From assembly GCF_000765675.1 (NCBI RefSeq), contig NZ_JRPA02000002.1, forward strand, positions 62,001 to 126,000: a stretch of DNA of 64,000 nucleotides, written 5' to 3'. Source of the stretch: Helicobacter sp. MIT 05-5294. GTDB lineage: Bacteria > Campylobacterota > Campylobacteria > Campylobacterales > Helicobacteraceae. This document shows, piece after piece, positions 31,600-41,129 of this stretch. A program made the position numbers and the translations under genes. Each line of letters opens with the position of its first letter. The stretch's first letter is position 1. The notes beneath the pieces are model-generated. The model was not told the DNA's origin. It did not search any database and saw only the letters and a program-made list of their open reading frames with translations.

Positions 31600-32595
31600 T
31601 TAGAGGCTTTTTTCGTATTCTTCGTAATTTTGCATAATCTGCCAAACGCCTTTAGAAATATCCAAAAGCGGGTCTGGAGAAAGATGGATTTGCATATTAA
31701 GCTCTTTGGATAAGAAATCTTGGATTCCCGGAATTAGTGCCAAGCCTCCCGTGAGTGTCGCACCATCTTCAATCAAATCCGGTGCAATTTGTGGTGGGGC
31801 ATTGTGGATTGCTTCAATAATAACGCTTTTGATTTTATAAATACTATTTAAAATCACTCCCTTAAATTCTTCTAAATTTAACTCGCATTCTATGGGCATA
31901 CCATTAGCAAGGTTTTTTGCCCCGATATAAATTGTCGGATTCTTGTCAAAGACATTGATTTTGCGTTTGAGAGTTTCTGCCATTTCCTTACTGATTCCGA
32001 TATTTTTATTGTGGCGACAATACTCCACTAAGGCATAATCCATAAAATCTCCCGCTTCTTTGGTGAAAGCACTTGTGATGAGTCCATTGAGAGAAATAAT
32101 GCTCACTTCTACTAATCCACCCCCCGCATCAATAATCATCTTCGCGCGTGCGGTGCTGATGTCTAATCCCGCACCTACACTTGCGCTAAAGGGGTCTTCT
32201 ATCAGCAAGACTTCTTTCGCTCCTGCGAGCATTGTCGCTTCATAGAGGGAATGCCGCTCTACTTGCGTGAGATTCTGCGGGATACTAATGCCCACTCTTG
32301 GGGCTAATGAACCTGCTTTGCCTTTTTGTAGAATCGCATTCATAAAGATTTTGGTGGTTTCAAAATCACTAATTGCGCCATTTAAAAGCGGGTTGATGAC
32401 TTCTATTTCGTTGGGTGTGCGTCCTACCATTTTCTTAGCGCAATCCCCAATAGCAAGAATGCGGCGCGAGTTGAATCGGTTTTCAAGCGCAATGCAAGTC
32501 GCTTCACAAAACAATGCTTCTTCTAAGTTGTTGCGCACGATGGTATTTACCGTGCCTAAATCAATCGCAATGTCGTTTCGTTCAAAAATTCCCAT
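31600..32595 (-). CDS. Divergent MreB paralogue
   Basis: This is a 331-residue actin-like protein. The phosphate-1 motif IAIDLGTVNTIV is kept, but phosphate-2 reads DAGGGLVEVSI in place of [11 protein letters not shown], and the adenosine motif is LTGGLALIPGI. A complete standard mreB is present at 50068, so this is a second, more divergent copy. It is not next to mreC; its neighbours are pgeF and an M48 protease. It could assist cell shape or have a separate filament role. Actin family is sure; role unknown. Confidence 0.85.
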   Translation of the reverse strand: MGIFERNDIAIDLGTVNTIVRNNLEEALFCEATCIALENRFNSRRILAIGDCAKKMVGRTPNEIEVINPLLNGAISDFETTKIFMNAILQKGKAGSLAPRVGISIPQNLTQVERHSLYEATMLAGAKEVLLIEDPFSASVGAGLDISTARAKMIIDAGGGLVEVSIISLNGLITSAFTKEAGDFMDYALVEYCRHNKNIGISKEMAETLKRKINVFDKNPTIYIGAKNLANGMPIECELNLEEFKGVILNSIYKIKSVIIEAIHNAPPQIAPDLIEDGATLTGGLALIPGIQDFLSKELNMQIHLSPDPLLDISKGVWQIMQNYEEYEKSL

Positions 32596-32670
32596 TTAAG
32601 ATTCCAATTACATAATAAGCTTTTTGTAGATTATACATTATTAAACAATAATTTTACGCATACTTTTTGT

Positions 32671-32676
32671 TATAAT
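32671..32676 (+). promoter_or_regulatory. -10 box TATAAT overlapping an upstream ATG of the M48 protease gene
   Basis: The sequence TTGTTATAATGCG puts a consensus -10 box at 32671-32676, overlapping ATG 32675. A transcript from it would begin near 32683, so that ATG could not be the start. This supports ATG 32711. Confidence 0.6.
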
Positions 32677-32710
32677 GCGCGAAAATTTAAAAATTTTATC
32701 AAGGTTTGCA

Positions 32711-33937
32711 ATGGTATTAGTTCTTTGTTATGCTTTATTTTTTAGTTTTCCTAAACTCATCTTGTCGCTTTTGCAGTTGAATTTTCTCAAAAACGAACGC
32801 ACCAAAACTCCCTATATTTTGGAATCTGATGCGTTTATCAAAGCCGCAGATTATGCAATCATGCGCGAAAAAATCGCAGTTTATGGTAGCCTTATGGATT
32901 TAGTGTTGGTGGGTTTTTGGATTTGCTTTGGGCTTTCTGCTTTAGATTCTGCATTGGAGCTTGTTTTGGATTCTGCTCCTCTTGTTAAATCCGTTATTTT
33001 TGTGCTTTGTTTTCTTGGGGTTGGAAGTTTGGCAAATTTGCCTTTGGAAGCGTATCAAACTTTGGTGGTTGATAAACAATTTGGCTTTGCAAAAGGTGGG
33101 GTGAAACTCTTTGTTTTGGATACTTTAAAGTCTTTTGCTTTGCTTATTGTTGTGGGTGGAATCGTGATTTTTGCCTTTAGTTGGATTATCTTAAAAGTGC
33201 AGTTTTGGGAACTCTATGTGTTTTTGTTTGGAGTGATTTTGATTGTTTTGGTGAATTTCTTGTATCCTTTGTTGATTGCGCCGATGTTTAACAAATTTAC
33301 TCCGCTTGAAAATTCGGAGCTAAAAGGTGAAATTGATAAGCTTTTAGAGCGCGTGGGATTCCAAAGTAAAGGCGTGTTTGTGATGGACGCTTCCAAGCGT
33401 GATGGGAGATTGAATGCGTATTTTGCCGGGCTTGGGAAAGCAAAGCGCGTGATTTTGTTTGACACTCTGCTAGAGAAGATTCCTAATGCTTCCATTCTTG
33501 CGGTTTTAGGACACGAATTGGGGCATTTTAAACATTATGATGTTTATAAAATGATGGCTTTGGTGCTTGGATTTTTTGGTGTATTGCTTTTGTTGGTCGC
33601 AAATTTGCCAGAATCTTTGTTTGCAATGGCGAATCTAGCGGTGAGTGTGCATACACTTCTTGTATTTTTGCTACTCTTAAGTGCGCCAATTGGATTTTAT
33701 TTTATGTTATTGGTGAATTGGCGGAGTTGCCAAAACGAGTTTGGAGCGGATAGATTTGGTGCGAATTTGACAAGCGCACAATCCCTCGCTAAAGCCTTGT
33801 TAGTGTTAGTTAAAGAAAATAATTCTTTCCCACTTGCTCACCCTTTATATATGCGATTTTTTTATAGCCACCCACCTTTAATGGCGCGTTTAAAAGCATT
33901 GGGTTGTGAGGATTTGGCACATATTAAAGAAGATTAA
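32711..33937 (+). CDS. M48 family membrane metalloprotease (Ste24-like)
   Basis: This is a multi-pass membrane protease of 408 residues. The zinc site is HELGHFKHYD (HExxH) and the third ligand lies in CQNEFGADRFGANL. The length and membrane layout fit the Ste24/CAAX-protease branch rather than the shorter HtpX. I chose ATG 32711, with AAGG 7 nt before it, because the ATG at 32675 overlaps a -10 box. It overlaps prmC by one base. Confidence 0.85.
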   Translation: MVLVLCYALFFSFPKLILSLLQLNFLKNERTKTPYILESDAFIKAADYAIMREKIAVYGSLMDLVLVGFWICFGLSALDSALELVLDSAPLVKSVIFVLCFLGVGSLANLPLEAYQTLVVDKQFGFAKGGVKLFVLDTLKSFALLIVVGGIVIFAFSWIILKVQFWELYVFLFGVILIVLVNFLYPLLIAPMFNKFTPLENSELKGEIDKLLERVGFQSKGVFVMDASKRDGRLNAYFAGLGKAKRVILFDTLLEKIPNASILAVLGHELGHFKHYDVYKMMALVLGFFGVLLLLVANLPESLFAMANLAVSVHTLLVFLLLLSAPIGFYFMLLVNWRSCQNEFGADRFGANLTSAQSLAKALLVLVKENNSFPLAHPLYMRFFYSHPPLMARLKALGCEDLAHIKED

Positions 33938-34839
33938 TGGAATCCAAAATGGAATCGCAAAGCAATTTTGAGGCTTTTAATTCTCTTAACAATTCTCTTT
34001 CTTGGAGCGTCAAGGAAGCCTTAGAATATGGCGCGGAGAGTTTAAGAAAAAGCGGGATTATGCGCCCGGTTTTGGAATCTGAAATCCTACTTTCTTTTGT
34101 GCTAAAAACAACACGAGTTGCTTTGCATTGCCATTTTGACGAGCGGATAGATTCTTTTTGGTTGGAATCTTTTAAACGACTTATTAAGCGCAGAAGCCTG
34201 TATGAACCCATAGAATACTTAACAGAATGCGTGGGGTTTTTTGGTGAGGAGTTATACATTTCGCATGGTGCATTGATTCCGCGTCCTGAAACGGAGATTT
34301 TAGTGCAAAAAGCATTGGATTTGATTCTAAGCAAAGATTGTAAGAGAATCGCAGAAATTGGTGTAGGAAGTGGTGCGATTAGCGTATTACTTGCGCATTT
34401 GCTCCAAAATACCAAGCGAGAGTTTCACGCGAGTGATATTTCACCAGAAGCACTCTTTAACGCGTATGTTAATAAAGTCAAATTTAAAGCTAATAATCTG
34501 ACTTTGCACCATAGTTCTTATTTGGATTTTAATCAAAGCTTAAAGATTCCTTTTGATTTACTGCTTTCCAATCCGCCTTATATTCAAAAGGGTGAGATTC
34601 TGCCACCTTCTTTGAAATACGAGCCTCAACGCGCTTTGTTTGGTGGCAAAAGAGGCGATGAGATATTGTTGCATATTATTCAGCTTAGTTTTGAATCTAA
34701 GATTCCATTTCTTGTTTGTGAAATGGGTTATAATCAACGAGAAAGTGTGGAATCTTATTTACAAACACTACCACATAAAAAGCTGGAATTTTATCAAGAT
34801 TTAGCAGGTTTGGAGCGGGGATTCTTGATTGAATTTTAG
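33937..34839 (+). CDS. prmC: Release factor glutamine methyltransferase
   Basis: This is a 300-residue SAM-dependent methyltransferase that modifies the GGQ Gln of release factors. IAEIGVGSGAISVLLAH binds SAM and LLSNPPYIQKGEI is the catalytic NPPY motif. The start ATG overlaps the M48 stop (TAATG); ATG 33949 is an alternative. Confidence 0.93.
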   Translation: MESKMESQSNFEAFNSLNNSLSWSVKEALEYGAESLRKSGIMRPVLESEILLSFVLKTTRVALHCHFDERIDSFWLESFKRLIKRRSLYEPIEYLTECVGFFGEELYISHGALIPRPETEILVQKALDLILSKDCKRIAEIGVGSGAISVLLAHLLQNTKREFHASDISPEALFNAYVNKVKFKANNLTLHHSSYLDFNQSLKIPFDLLLSNPPYIQKGEILPPSLKYEPQRALFGGKRGDEILLHIIQLSFESKIPFLVCEMGYNQRESVESYLQTLPHKKLEFYQDLAGLERGFLIEF

Positions 34840-34919
34840 AATCAGCTTAGGTAGATTTGGTGGTGGAATCCCGCATAGATTTTAAGAATTTATTGTAATT
34901 TCTAGTGGTTTTTGCGAAT

Positions 34920-34957
34920 TATAATCTTGCTTATGCTAAAATCCGCGCCATTTATAC
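34920..34957 (+). promoter_or_regulatory. Probable gltX2 promoter region
   Basis: A consensus -10 TATAAT at 34920-34925 and a second TATACT at 34952-34957 stand 30-70 bases before the gltX2 start. No strong -35 is visible, as usual for Helicobacter. Confidence 0.4.
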
Positions 34958-34988
34958 TTAAGTCATAATTAAAACTAAAGGTTGATAA

Positions 34989-36347
34989 ATGCTACGATTC
35001 GCACCTTCTCCAACCGGAGATATGCATACAGGAAATTTGCGTGCAGCAGTGTTTAATTATATTTTAGCCAAACAAAGAGGCGAGAAATTTTTGCTCCGCA
35101 TTGAAGACACGGATATGCAAAGAAACATTGAAGGCAAAGACAAAGATATTATGTTTTTGCTCAATCTTTTTGGAATCACTTGGGATAATCTCGTTTATCA
35201 AAGCAATAATTTCCCGCGCCATCGTCAGTTTGCAGAATACCTAATCTCCAAAGGAGACGCGTTTTATTGCTATTGCACTAAGGAATTTTTAGAAAACAAG
35301 CGCGAGGAAGCAAAGGCGCGACACGAGGCTTTTCGCTATGAGGATTCGTGGGCGGAATTAGAGAAAGAAAGCAATCCAAAACCCGTTGTGCGGTTGCGTG
35401 GTTCTCAAAACGCGATGAAATTTACCGATTGTATTAAGGGAGAGATTGAATTTGCTCCCAATGAAATTGATAGCTTCGTGATTCTCAAAGAAGATGGAAT
35501 CCCAACTTATAATTTCGCGTGTGCGGTTGATGATATGCTTTATGATGTAGATTTTATTGTGCGCGGTGAAGATCATGTGAGCAATACTCCCAAACAAATG
35601 CTAATTCATAAAAATTTGAATTATGACAAAGAAATTAAGTTCGCCCATTTGCCTATTTTGCTTAATGATGAGGGCAAAAAAATGAGCAAACGCGACAATG
35701 CTTCTAGTGTGCAATGGCTGTTGGATTCGGGCTTTTTGCCACAAGCAATTGTGAATTATTTGATTTTAATGGGAAATAAAACACCTTGCGAGGTTTTTAC
35801 TTTGCAAGAGAGTTTAGATTGGTTTGATATTGGCAAGATTGCCAAAGCACCCGCTCGTTTTGATATTGACAAGCTAAAATTTCTCAACAGAGAACATTTC
35901 AAACGATTCAATGAGCAAGATTTAGCGGTGCTTTTGGGGTATAAAGATTCTTCTATTGGCGCGTTGGCAAAGATTTATTTGCAAGAAGCTAGCACACTTA
36001 ATGAAATCCGAGAAAAAGTAGATAGGATTTTTGCCAACAAAGCATTAGTATTAGCGCAGCTATCACTGCAAAATCAAGAGATAGAATCTCAAGAACAAGA
36101 GATTTTGGAGTTTAAAGCGGAAATTGAACAATTACAGAAAGTGCTTTTGGAGATGTTAGAAGAAAAAGACTTTACAAGAAGTGATTTTAACGACTTCAAA
36201 CAACAAGCAATGGAGAGAAGTGCATTCAAAGGCAAAAAGTTCTTTAAACCGCTAAGATTCTTGCTTACAGGTTTCGCTCATGGTCCAGAGCTTAGTGATT
36301 TATTCCCGATTTTGCGGCTGTATTTGAAAGATATTCTAAGGAGTTGA
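34989..36347 (+). CDS. gltX2: Glutamyl-tRNA synthetase 2 (probably tRNA-Gln specific)
   Basis: This class I synthetase has 452 residues. LRFAPSPTGDMHTGNLRAA contains the HIGH-type site (HTGN here), and KKMSKRDN is the KMSKS-type motif. Helicobacter carries two GluRS enzymes; by its start (MLRFAPSPTGDMH) and its neighbours yggT and slt it matches the H. pylori HP0643 group, which charges tRNA-Gln with Glu for later amidation by GatCAB. That specificity is from known family behaviour, not from residues I can test here. Confidence 0.88.
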   Translation: MLRFAPSPTGDMHTGNLRAAVFNYILAKQRGEKFLLRIEDTDMQRNIEGKDKDIMFLLNLFGITWDNLVYQSNNFPRHRQFAEYLISKGDAFYCYCTKEFLENKREEAKARHEAFRYEDSWAELEKESNPKPVVRLRGSQNAMKFTDCIKGEIEFAPNEIDSFVILKEDGIPTYNFACAVDDMLYDVDFIVRGEDHVSNTPKQMLIHKNLNYDKEIKFAHLPILLNDEGKKMSKRDNASSVQWLLDSGFLPQAIVNYLILMGNKTPCEVFTLQESLDWFDIGKIAKAPARFDIDKLKFLNREHFKRFNEQDLAVLLGYKDSSIGALAKIYLQEASTLNEIREKVDRIFANKALVLAQLSLQNQEIESQEQEILEFKAEIEQLQKVLLEMLEEKDFTRSDFNDFKQQAMERSAFKGKKFFKPLRFLLTGFAHGPELSDLFPILRLYLKDILRS

Positions 36348-36348
36348 A

Positions 36349-36642
36349 ATGGTTTTAAGCACATTTATAGAAGCCCTTGCTCAAATTTTAAGTATGGTGA
36401 TTAATATTTATATTTGGGTAGTCATTATCGCGGCACTTATTACTTGGGTGCGTCCTGACCCTTATAATCCAATCGTTCAGATTCTATACAAGCTTACAGA
36501 GCCTTTGTATAGCAAGGTGCGCAAAGTGATTCCTACTTTGATAGGAGGAGTGGATATTGCGCCGATTCTTGTAATTTTGGCGTTGAAGTTTATTGATTTG
36601 TTTGTTGTGAAGCTACTTTTTGGATTGGCGCATAGTTTGTAG
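36349..36642 (+). CDS. yggT: YggT family membrane protein
   Basis: This is a 97-residue protein with two hydrophobic segments and the YggT signature WVRPDPYNPIVQILYKLTEP. It sits 1 nt after gltX2 and just before slt, as in H. pylori. Function is not firmly known; links to osmotic stress and division have been proposed for the family. Confidence 0.88.
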   Translation: MVLSTFIEALAQILSMVINIYIWVVIIAALITWVRPDPYNPIVQILYKLTEPLYSKVRKVIPTLIGGVDIAPILVILALKFIDLFVVKLLFGLAHSL

Positions 36643-36661
36643 AATGTTTTTAAGGATTCCA

Positions 36662-38431
36662 ATGAAAAATCTTTTATTTTTACTTATTTTGATTAGTGCG
36701 CTTTTCGCTCAAAATGCACAAGAAACTAAGCAGAATCCAAAACCTGCGACAAACAAATCTACCACAAGTCAGCAAACGACGAAGAAAAAAGAATCCAAAC
36801 AGACAAAAACAACTTCCAAAGCGGAAAATGACAAAATAGCCTTAAATCAAAAAATCTCTCTGGATTATCTCAAAAAGCAACCCGCAGGGGTTTCGCGGGA
36901 TTTTTATATTTGGCTGTTTTTACAACAAGATATTACCCCAAAAGAAGCCAAAGAAGCGTATGATTTGGCGGTTAGGAAAAATGCAAAACTCTTTGGATTG
37001 TATTTCAAAAAAGGAAGCAATAAAACCCTTTCACGCAAAACAATTTGTGAGCGAATGAGTTTGGATAAACTTCTCAAAGAGGATTCTAAATGTATCGCAT
37101 TGGCATTAACAACCAAAAAAGCGGAATCTCTAGACAAAAAAGCCTTAAAGAGGCTTTCGCAAAATGTGCAACCCCACAATCAAAGACTCGCTAAACATTT
37201 GAATATTTTAGCCAACAAAGATCCTTTTGCACATCTCATCACTCAAGACGCAAAGACTTTCGGAGATTTTTATTTTGCGATTTCACAAAACTATCGCAAT
37301 CGTTTGAATTTCGCAATTTCAAAGGAGACTTTGGCGCGATTGCTCAAAGAACACAATGAAACTTTCAATCGCGCTTTAAAAAGTATGATTATGAATACTT
37401 CTTTGGAGACTTTTAATCGCTCACTGACCGCATTAGAGCCTAATGGTGAGGTTTTGAAAGCGTTAGACGCTGAAACTTCCTTTTATCTAGGGCTAAATGC
37501 AATGCGATTCCAAAAAAACTCTCAAGCATTAGCGTATTTTACACATTCTAAAACACACGCAAAACACGCATTCAATAGGAATCGCGCGAGTTTTTGGCTG
37601 TATCTAGCAAGCAATGATAAACAATATTTAAAGGCTTTGAATGATTCTAAAATCGTAGATGTTTATGTGCTTGCAAGTCTTGAAATAACAGGAGAGAAAC
37701 CGAAATTTAACCTTGTGTATGATGTCCCAACACAGCAAAAAAAGGCAAATTGGAATTTTAAGAATCCTTTTGAATGGGAGCGCATTCGCGATTCCTTTAA
37801 GTCTATTAAAGGCAAAGAAGCCCAAACGCACCGCCAAAAATTACTTGCAAAAGTGGATAGTGATGAGACAAAAGCGCATTATATTTGGCTTGCTCGCACG
37901 AAAGATACAGAGTATTTTCTGATGCCTTATAAAGAAGTGTTTTCTAAGTTTCCATCAGACAAACAAGCCTTGCTTTACGCACTTGCAAGGCAAGAGAGTT
38001 TGTTTATCCCCACAGCAATCTCAACTTCTTATGCGTTGGGGTTGATGCAGTTAATGCCTTTTAATGTCAAAGCCATCGCAAAAGAGCTAAAAGAGGACGA
38101 TAAAGTAGGATATTTTGATATGTTTGACCCGGCGGTAAATGTGCCTTATGCGGAGTATTTTACGCGTCCTCTTGTGCGGGAATTTAGCCACCCACTTTTT
38201 GTCGCCTATGCTTATAATGGCGGACCGGGATTTACGCGTAGATTGCTTGGAAAAAATCAATTATTTAAAAAGCAAAATCCATTAGATCCTTGGTTTAGTA
38301 TGGAGATGATTCCTTATGAGGAATCACGCGTGTATGGCAAGAAAGTATTGGCAAATTATTTGATTTATCAAAAGAAGCTTGGCAAAGAAATTACAATGCT
38401 AGATTTGTTACAGCAAAGTTTAGTGTATTGA
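36662..38431 (+). CDS. slt: Soluble lytic murein transglycosylase
   Basis: This 589-residue periplasmic protein cleaves peptidoglycan glycan strands. I start at ATG 36662, which follows AAGGA and gives a clean signal peptide (KNLLFLLILISALFAQ). A Lys/Thr-rich linker is followed by an alpha-helical superhelix and a C-terminal SLT domain with ALARQESLFIPTAIS (catalytic Glu in RQES), YALGLMQLMP and AYNGGPG. Confidence 0.92.
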   Translation: MKNLLFLLILISALFAQNAQETKQNPKPATNKSTTSQQTTKKKESKQTKTTSKAENDKIALNQKISLDYLKKQPAGVSRDFYIWLFLQQDITPKEAKEAYDLAVRKNAKLFGLYFKKGSNKTLSRKTICERMSLDKLLKEDSKCIALALTTKKAESLDKKALKRLSQNVQPHNQRLAKHLNILANKDPFAHLITQDAKTFGDFYFAISQNYRNRLNFAISKETLARLLKEHNETFNRALKSMIMNTSLETFNRSLTALEPNGEVLKALDAETSFYLGLNAMRFQKNSQALAYFTHSKTHAKHAFNRNRASFWLYLASNDKQYLKALNDSKIVDVYVLASLEITGEKPKFNLVYDVPTQQKKANWNFKNPFEWERIRDSFKSIKGKEAQTHRQKLLAKVDSDETKAHYIWLARTKDTEYFLMPYKEVFSKFPSDKQALLYALARQESLFIPTAISTSYALGLMQLMPFNVKAIAKELKEDDKVGYFDMFDPAVNVPYAEYFTRPLVREFSHPLFVAYAYNGGPGFTRRLLGKNQLFKKQNPLDPWFSMEMIPYEESRVYGKKVLANYLIYQKKLGKEITMLDLLQQSLVY

Positions 38432-38529
38432 TTTATTTGACAAAAATGTCAATAATTTGCTTTATTTAAGCTTGGTGTTGCAAAAATTGACTATAATTAT
38501 AAGATGAATTAAAAAATAAGGAGCAAAAT

Positions 38530-38739
38530 ATGGATATAACAGGTGTAGGTGGTTCTGCGGTATATTCTAACTATGGCTCACAAATGAATACGGAATCCCG
38601 AAATTCAGAACGCGCACAGCAAGACCAACAAGCGCAACAAACACGCAATGAACAAGCACAGCAAGAGCGACAAGCCCAAGAACAAGCAGAGCGCACAAGA
38701 GTTCCGGATTATTCCAATGGCTTTAGCGTAGAAGCATAG
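38530..38739 (+). CDS. Small Gln/Glu/Ala-rich protein, function unknown
   Basis: This 69-residue protein starts MDITGVGGSAVYSNYGSQ and then has a low-complexity stretch of Gln, Ala, Arg and Glu, probably helical, and ends VPDYSNGFSVEA. A good Shine-Dalgarno AAGGAG and a TATAAT box about 40 bases upstream, plus a terminator-like hairpin behind, support it as a single-gene unit. I recognise no family. Confidence 0.6.
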   Translation: MDITGVGGSAVYSNYGSQMNTESRNSERAQQDQQAQQTRNEQAQQERQAQEQAERTRVPDYSNGFSVEA

Positions 38740-38742
38740 CCC

Positions 38743-38770
38743 AATTAGCACGAAAATCATCGTGCTAATT
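38743..38770 (+). terminator. Hairpin after the small Gln-rich gene
   Basis: AATTAGCACGA (38743-38753) is perfectly complementary to TCGTGCTAATT (38760-38770) around a 6-nt loop, beginning 4 bases after the stop codon. The T-rich run after it is weak (TGTGTTTG). Probably a terminator. The remaining gap to 38973 holds only an AT-rich leader. Confidence 0.65.
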
Positions 38771-38973
38771 TGTGTTTGCAACGCTTAATTCCAAGAAAAA
38801 TAGAATAATAGAATTCCAAAAAGTCTTTAAAAAACTTCTAAAAGAAACAAGTCAATAAAATTCCCATTAAAAGATTAAAAAACACAGATTCCAAATCCTT
38901 TTTAAAAATAAATTTTAGATTTTTTAGTTATAGTTTTAGAAATCTTTAATCTATGAAAATTTAAGGGCGAAGA

Positions 38974-39240
38974 ATGAATGCGATTAGTCAAAATAACGGA
39001 ATCTCTTATGGTGTGTTTAGCGGAATCAGCACAAATGCGCAACAAATAGCTGAAAATTCAGAGAATCTCTCACAAGTAGGCGCGGTATCTAGCGCAACGC
39101 TTTCTTTGGGGAATAGCAAAGCAGATTTAACGCAAGAGATGATAGGGCAAATGGAATCCAAAAATAGTATAGAAGCAAATGCGCAAGTGATTCAAACTGC
39201 GGATTCTATATTGCAAACTTTGCTAGATATTCAGGCATAA
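38974..39240 (+). CDS. Small protein made of a flagellar rod/hook C-terminal domain
   Basis: This 88-residue protein ends with a segment (residues about 50-88) that matches the C-terminal helix of flagellar rod and hook proteins (FlgC, FlgG, FlgE): DLTQEMIGQMESKNSIEANA followed by QVIQTADSILQTLLDIQA. The N-terminal rod domain is absent and the first 45 residues are Ser/Asn-rich. It may be a minor axial or cap component, or a chaperone-type mimic. Start ATG 38974 follows GGGCGAAG. speA follows after 32 nt. Confidence 0.7.
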   Translation: MNAISQNNGISYGVFSGISTNAQQIAENSENLSQVGAVSSATLSLGNSKADLTQEMIGQMESKNSIEANAQVIQTADSILQTLLDIQA

Positions 39241-39272
39241 GGCTAAAATTAAGGTTACACAAAGGGGTTAAA

Positions 39273-41129
39273 ATGGTAGATTATGGGATTGAATATTGGG
39301 GGAAAGATGATTTTATCATTGAAGATGGGTTGGTAAAAGTCAATTACAAAACCAAACCCGCATTAATTAATATCGTCAAGCAAGTGCGTGAAGAAGGCTA
39401 TCGTGGTCCTCTTTTGGTGCGTTTTCCGCATCTGATGAAAAAACAAGTAGAAAAGATTTTTACAAGTTTTGAAAATGCAATTCAAGAATATCGTTATAAA
39501 GGCAAATTTAAAGCAGTTTTTCCTATCAAAGTGAATCATTATCCCAATTTCGTCTTGCCCTTGATGAAAAACACCACACATCGCTGTTATGGATTAGAAG
39601 CAGGAAGCAAATCAGAGTTGATTATTGCAATGGCTTATACGAATGAAAATGCGCCAATTACCGTGAATGGCTTTAAAGACAAAGAAATGATTTCTCTAGG
39701 ATTCATCGCTGCAAAAATGGGGCATGATATTACACTAACCATTGAAGGATTAAATGAGCTTGAAACCATTATTGAAGTTGCCAAAACTCTAGGAAAGCCT
39801 TATCCCAAGATTGGACTTAGAATCCGATTGCACAGCACAGGCATAGGGATTTGGGCTAAAAGTGGCGGGATAAATTCCAAGTTTGGTTTGACGGCAAGTG
39901 AGCTTGTGGAGGCGATTTCGTTGTTGCGTAAAAACGACTTACTCAATAAATTTACAATGATTCATTTTCATATTGGTAGCCAAATTAGCGATATTTCTCC
40001 GCTCAAAAAAGCCTTAAGAGAAGCCGGGAATATTTACGCAGAACTCCGCAAAATGGGCGCAAAAAATCTTAACAATGTTAATATTGGCGGAGGACTTGCA
40101 GTAGAATATGCCCAACACGAAAACCAACAGAATCGTAATTACACACTCGCGGAATTTAGTGGCGATGTTGTTTTTACACTTAAAGAAATTGCCAAAAACA
40201 AAAAAGAGCCAGAACCTAATATTTTCATAGAATCCGGACGCTATGTTTCTGCCAATCACGCGGTATTAATCACGCCTGTTTTGGAGTTGTTTTCTCAAGA
40301 ATATGACGAAAAATCCCTGCATTTAAAAGACAAAAATCCCCCTTTGGTGGAGGAGCTTTTGGATTTGTATCACACGATTAATGAGCGTTATGCGATAGAA
40401 TATTTGCATGATAGTTTGGAGCATATGGAATCCTTGCTTACGCTTTTTGATTTGGGTTATATTGATTTGCAAGACCGCAGTAATACAGAAGTGCTTGTGC
40501 ATTTGATTATCAAAAAGGTGATTAAACTCTTAAAACACAAAAATCATAGTGATATTATTCGGATTCAAGAGCAAGTGCAAGAGCGTTATTTACTAAATTG
40601 TAGTTTCTTCCAAAGTTTGCCAGATTATTGGGGATTGGCACAGAAATTCCCTGTGATTCCGCTAGATAGGCTGAATCGTCGTCCTACACGCTCGGCTAGT
40701 CTTTGGGATATTACTTGTGATAGCGATGGGGAAGTGGCGTTTGATAAAAATGCGCCTTTATTCTTGCATGATATTGATGTGAATGAAGAAGAGTATTTCT
40801 TAGGATTCTTTTTAGTTGGAGCATATCAAGAAGTGCTGGGAATGCGCCATAATCTCTTCACGCACCCAACAGAATTTAGTGTGGTTTTTGACGAAGAAGA
40901 TGGACAATACACGATTGAAAATTTATTGGAATCGCAAACAATTTTAGATGTATTAGAAGATTTGGATTATGATACAAAAGAGATTGAGCGTTGCTTGAAA
41001 CAGCGGCTAGAAGATAGCAAAGAAATCACAGAGGATACTAAAAAAGAGGTGTTGGGACAACTCTATGTAATGCTTAGCGAAAATGGCTATTTAAGGACGG
41101 TGTTTAAAAGCGGAGGAGAAAAATCTTGA
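39273..41129 (+). CDS. speA: Biosynthetic arginine decarboxylase
   Basis: This 618-residue PLP enzyme of the alanine-racemase fold makes agmatine for polyamine synthesis. AVFPIKVNHYPNFV carries the PLP Lys, HFHIGSQISD and NIGGGLAVEY the phosphate and substrate loops, and a helical insertion follows. The length fits SpeA. The gene ends GAGGAGAAAAATCTTGA, where the next start overlaps. Confidence 0.95.
   Translation: MVDYGIEYWGKDDFIIEDGLVKVNYKTKPALINIVKQVREEGYRGPLLVRFPHLMKKQVEKIFTSFENAIQEYRYKGKFKAVFPIKVNHYPNFVLPLMKNTTHRCYGLEAGSKSELIIAMAYTNENAPITVNGFKDKEMISLGFIAAKMGHDITLTIEGLNELETIIEVAKTLGKPYPKIGLRIRLHSTGIGIWAKSGGINSKFGLTASELVEAISLLRKNDLLNKFTMIHFHIGSQISDISPLKKALREAGNIYAELRKMGAKNLNNVNIGGGLAVEYAQHENQQNRNYTLAEFSGDVVFTLKEIAKNKKEPEPNIFIESGRYVSANHAVLITPVLELFSQEYDEKSLHLKDKNPPLVEELLDLYHTINERYAIEYLHDSLEHMESLLTLFDLGYIDLQDRSNTEVLVHLIIKKVIKLLKHKNHSDIIRIQEQVQERYLLNCSFFQSLPDYWGLAQKFPVIPLDRLNRRPTRSASLWDITCDSDGEVAFDKNAPLFLHDIDVNEEEYFLGFFLVGAYQEVLGMRHNLFTHPTEFSVVFDEEDGQYTIENLLESQTILDVLEDLDYDTKEIERCLKQRLEDSKEITEDTKKEVLGQLYVMLSENGYLRTVFKSGGEKS

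Noticed and set aside
40014-40259. Antisense open frames within speA and other housekeeping genes
   Set aside because: No motifs, no ribosome site, and opposite to strongly conserved coding sequence.
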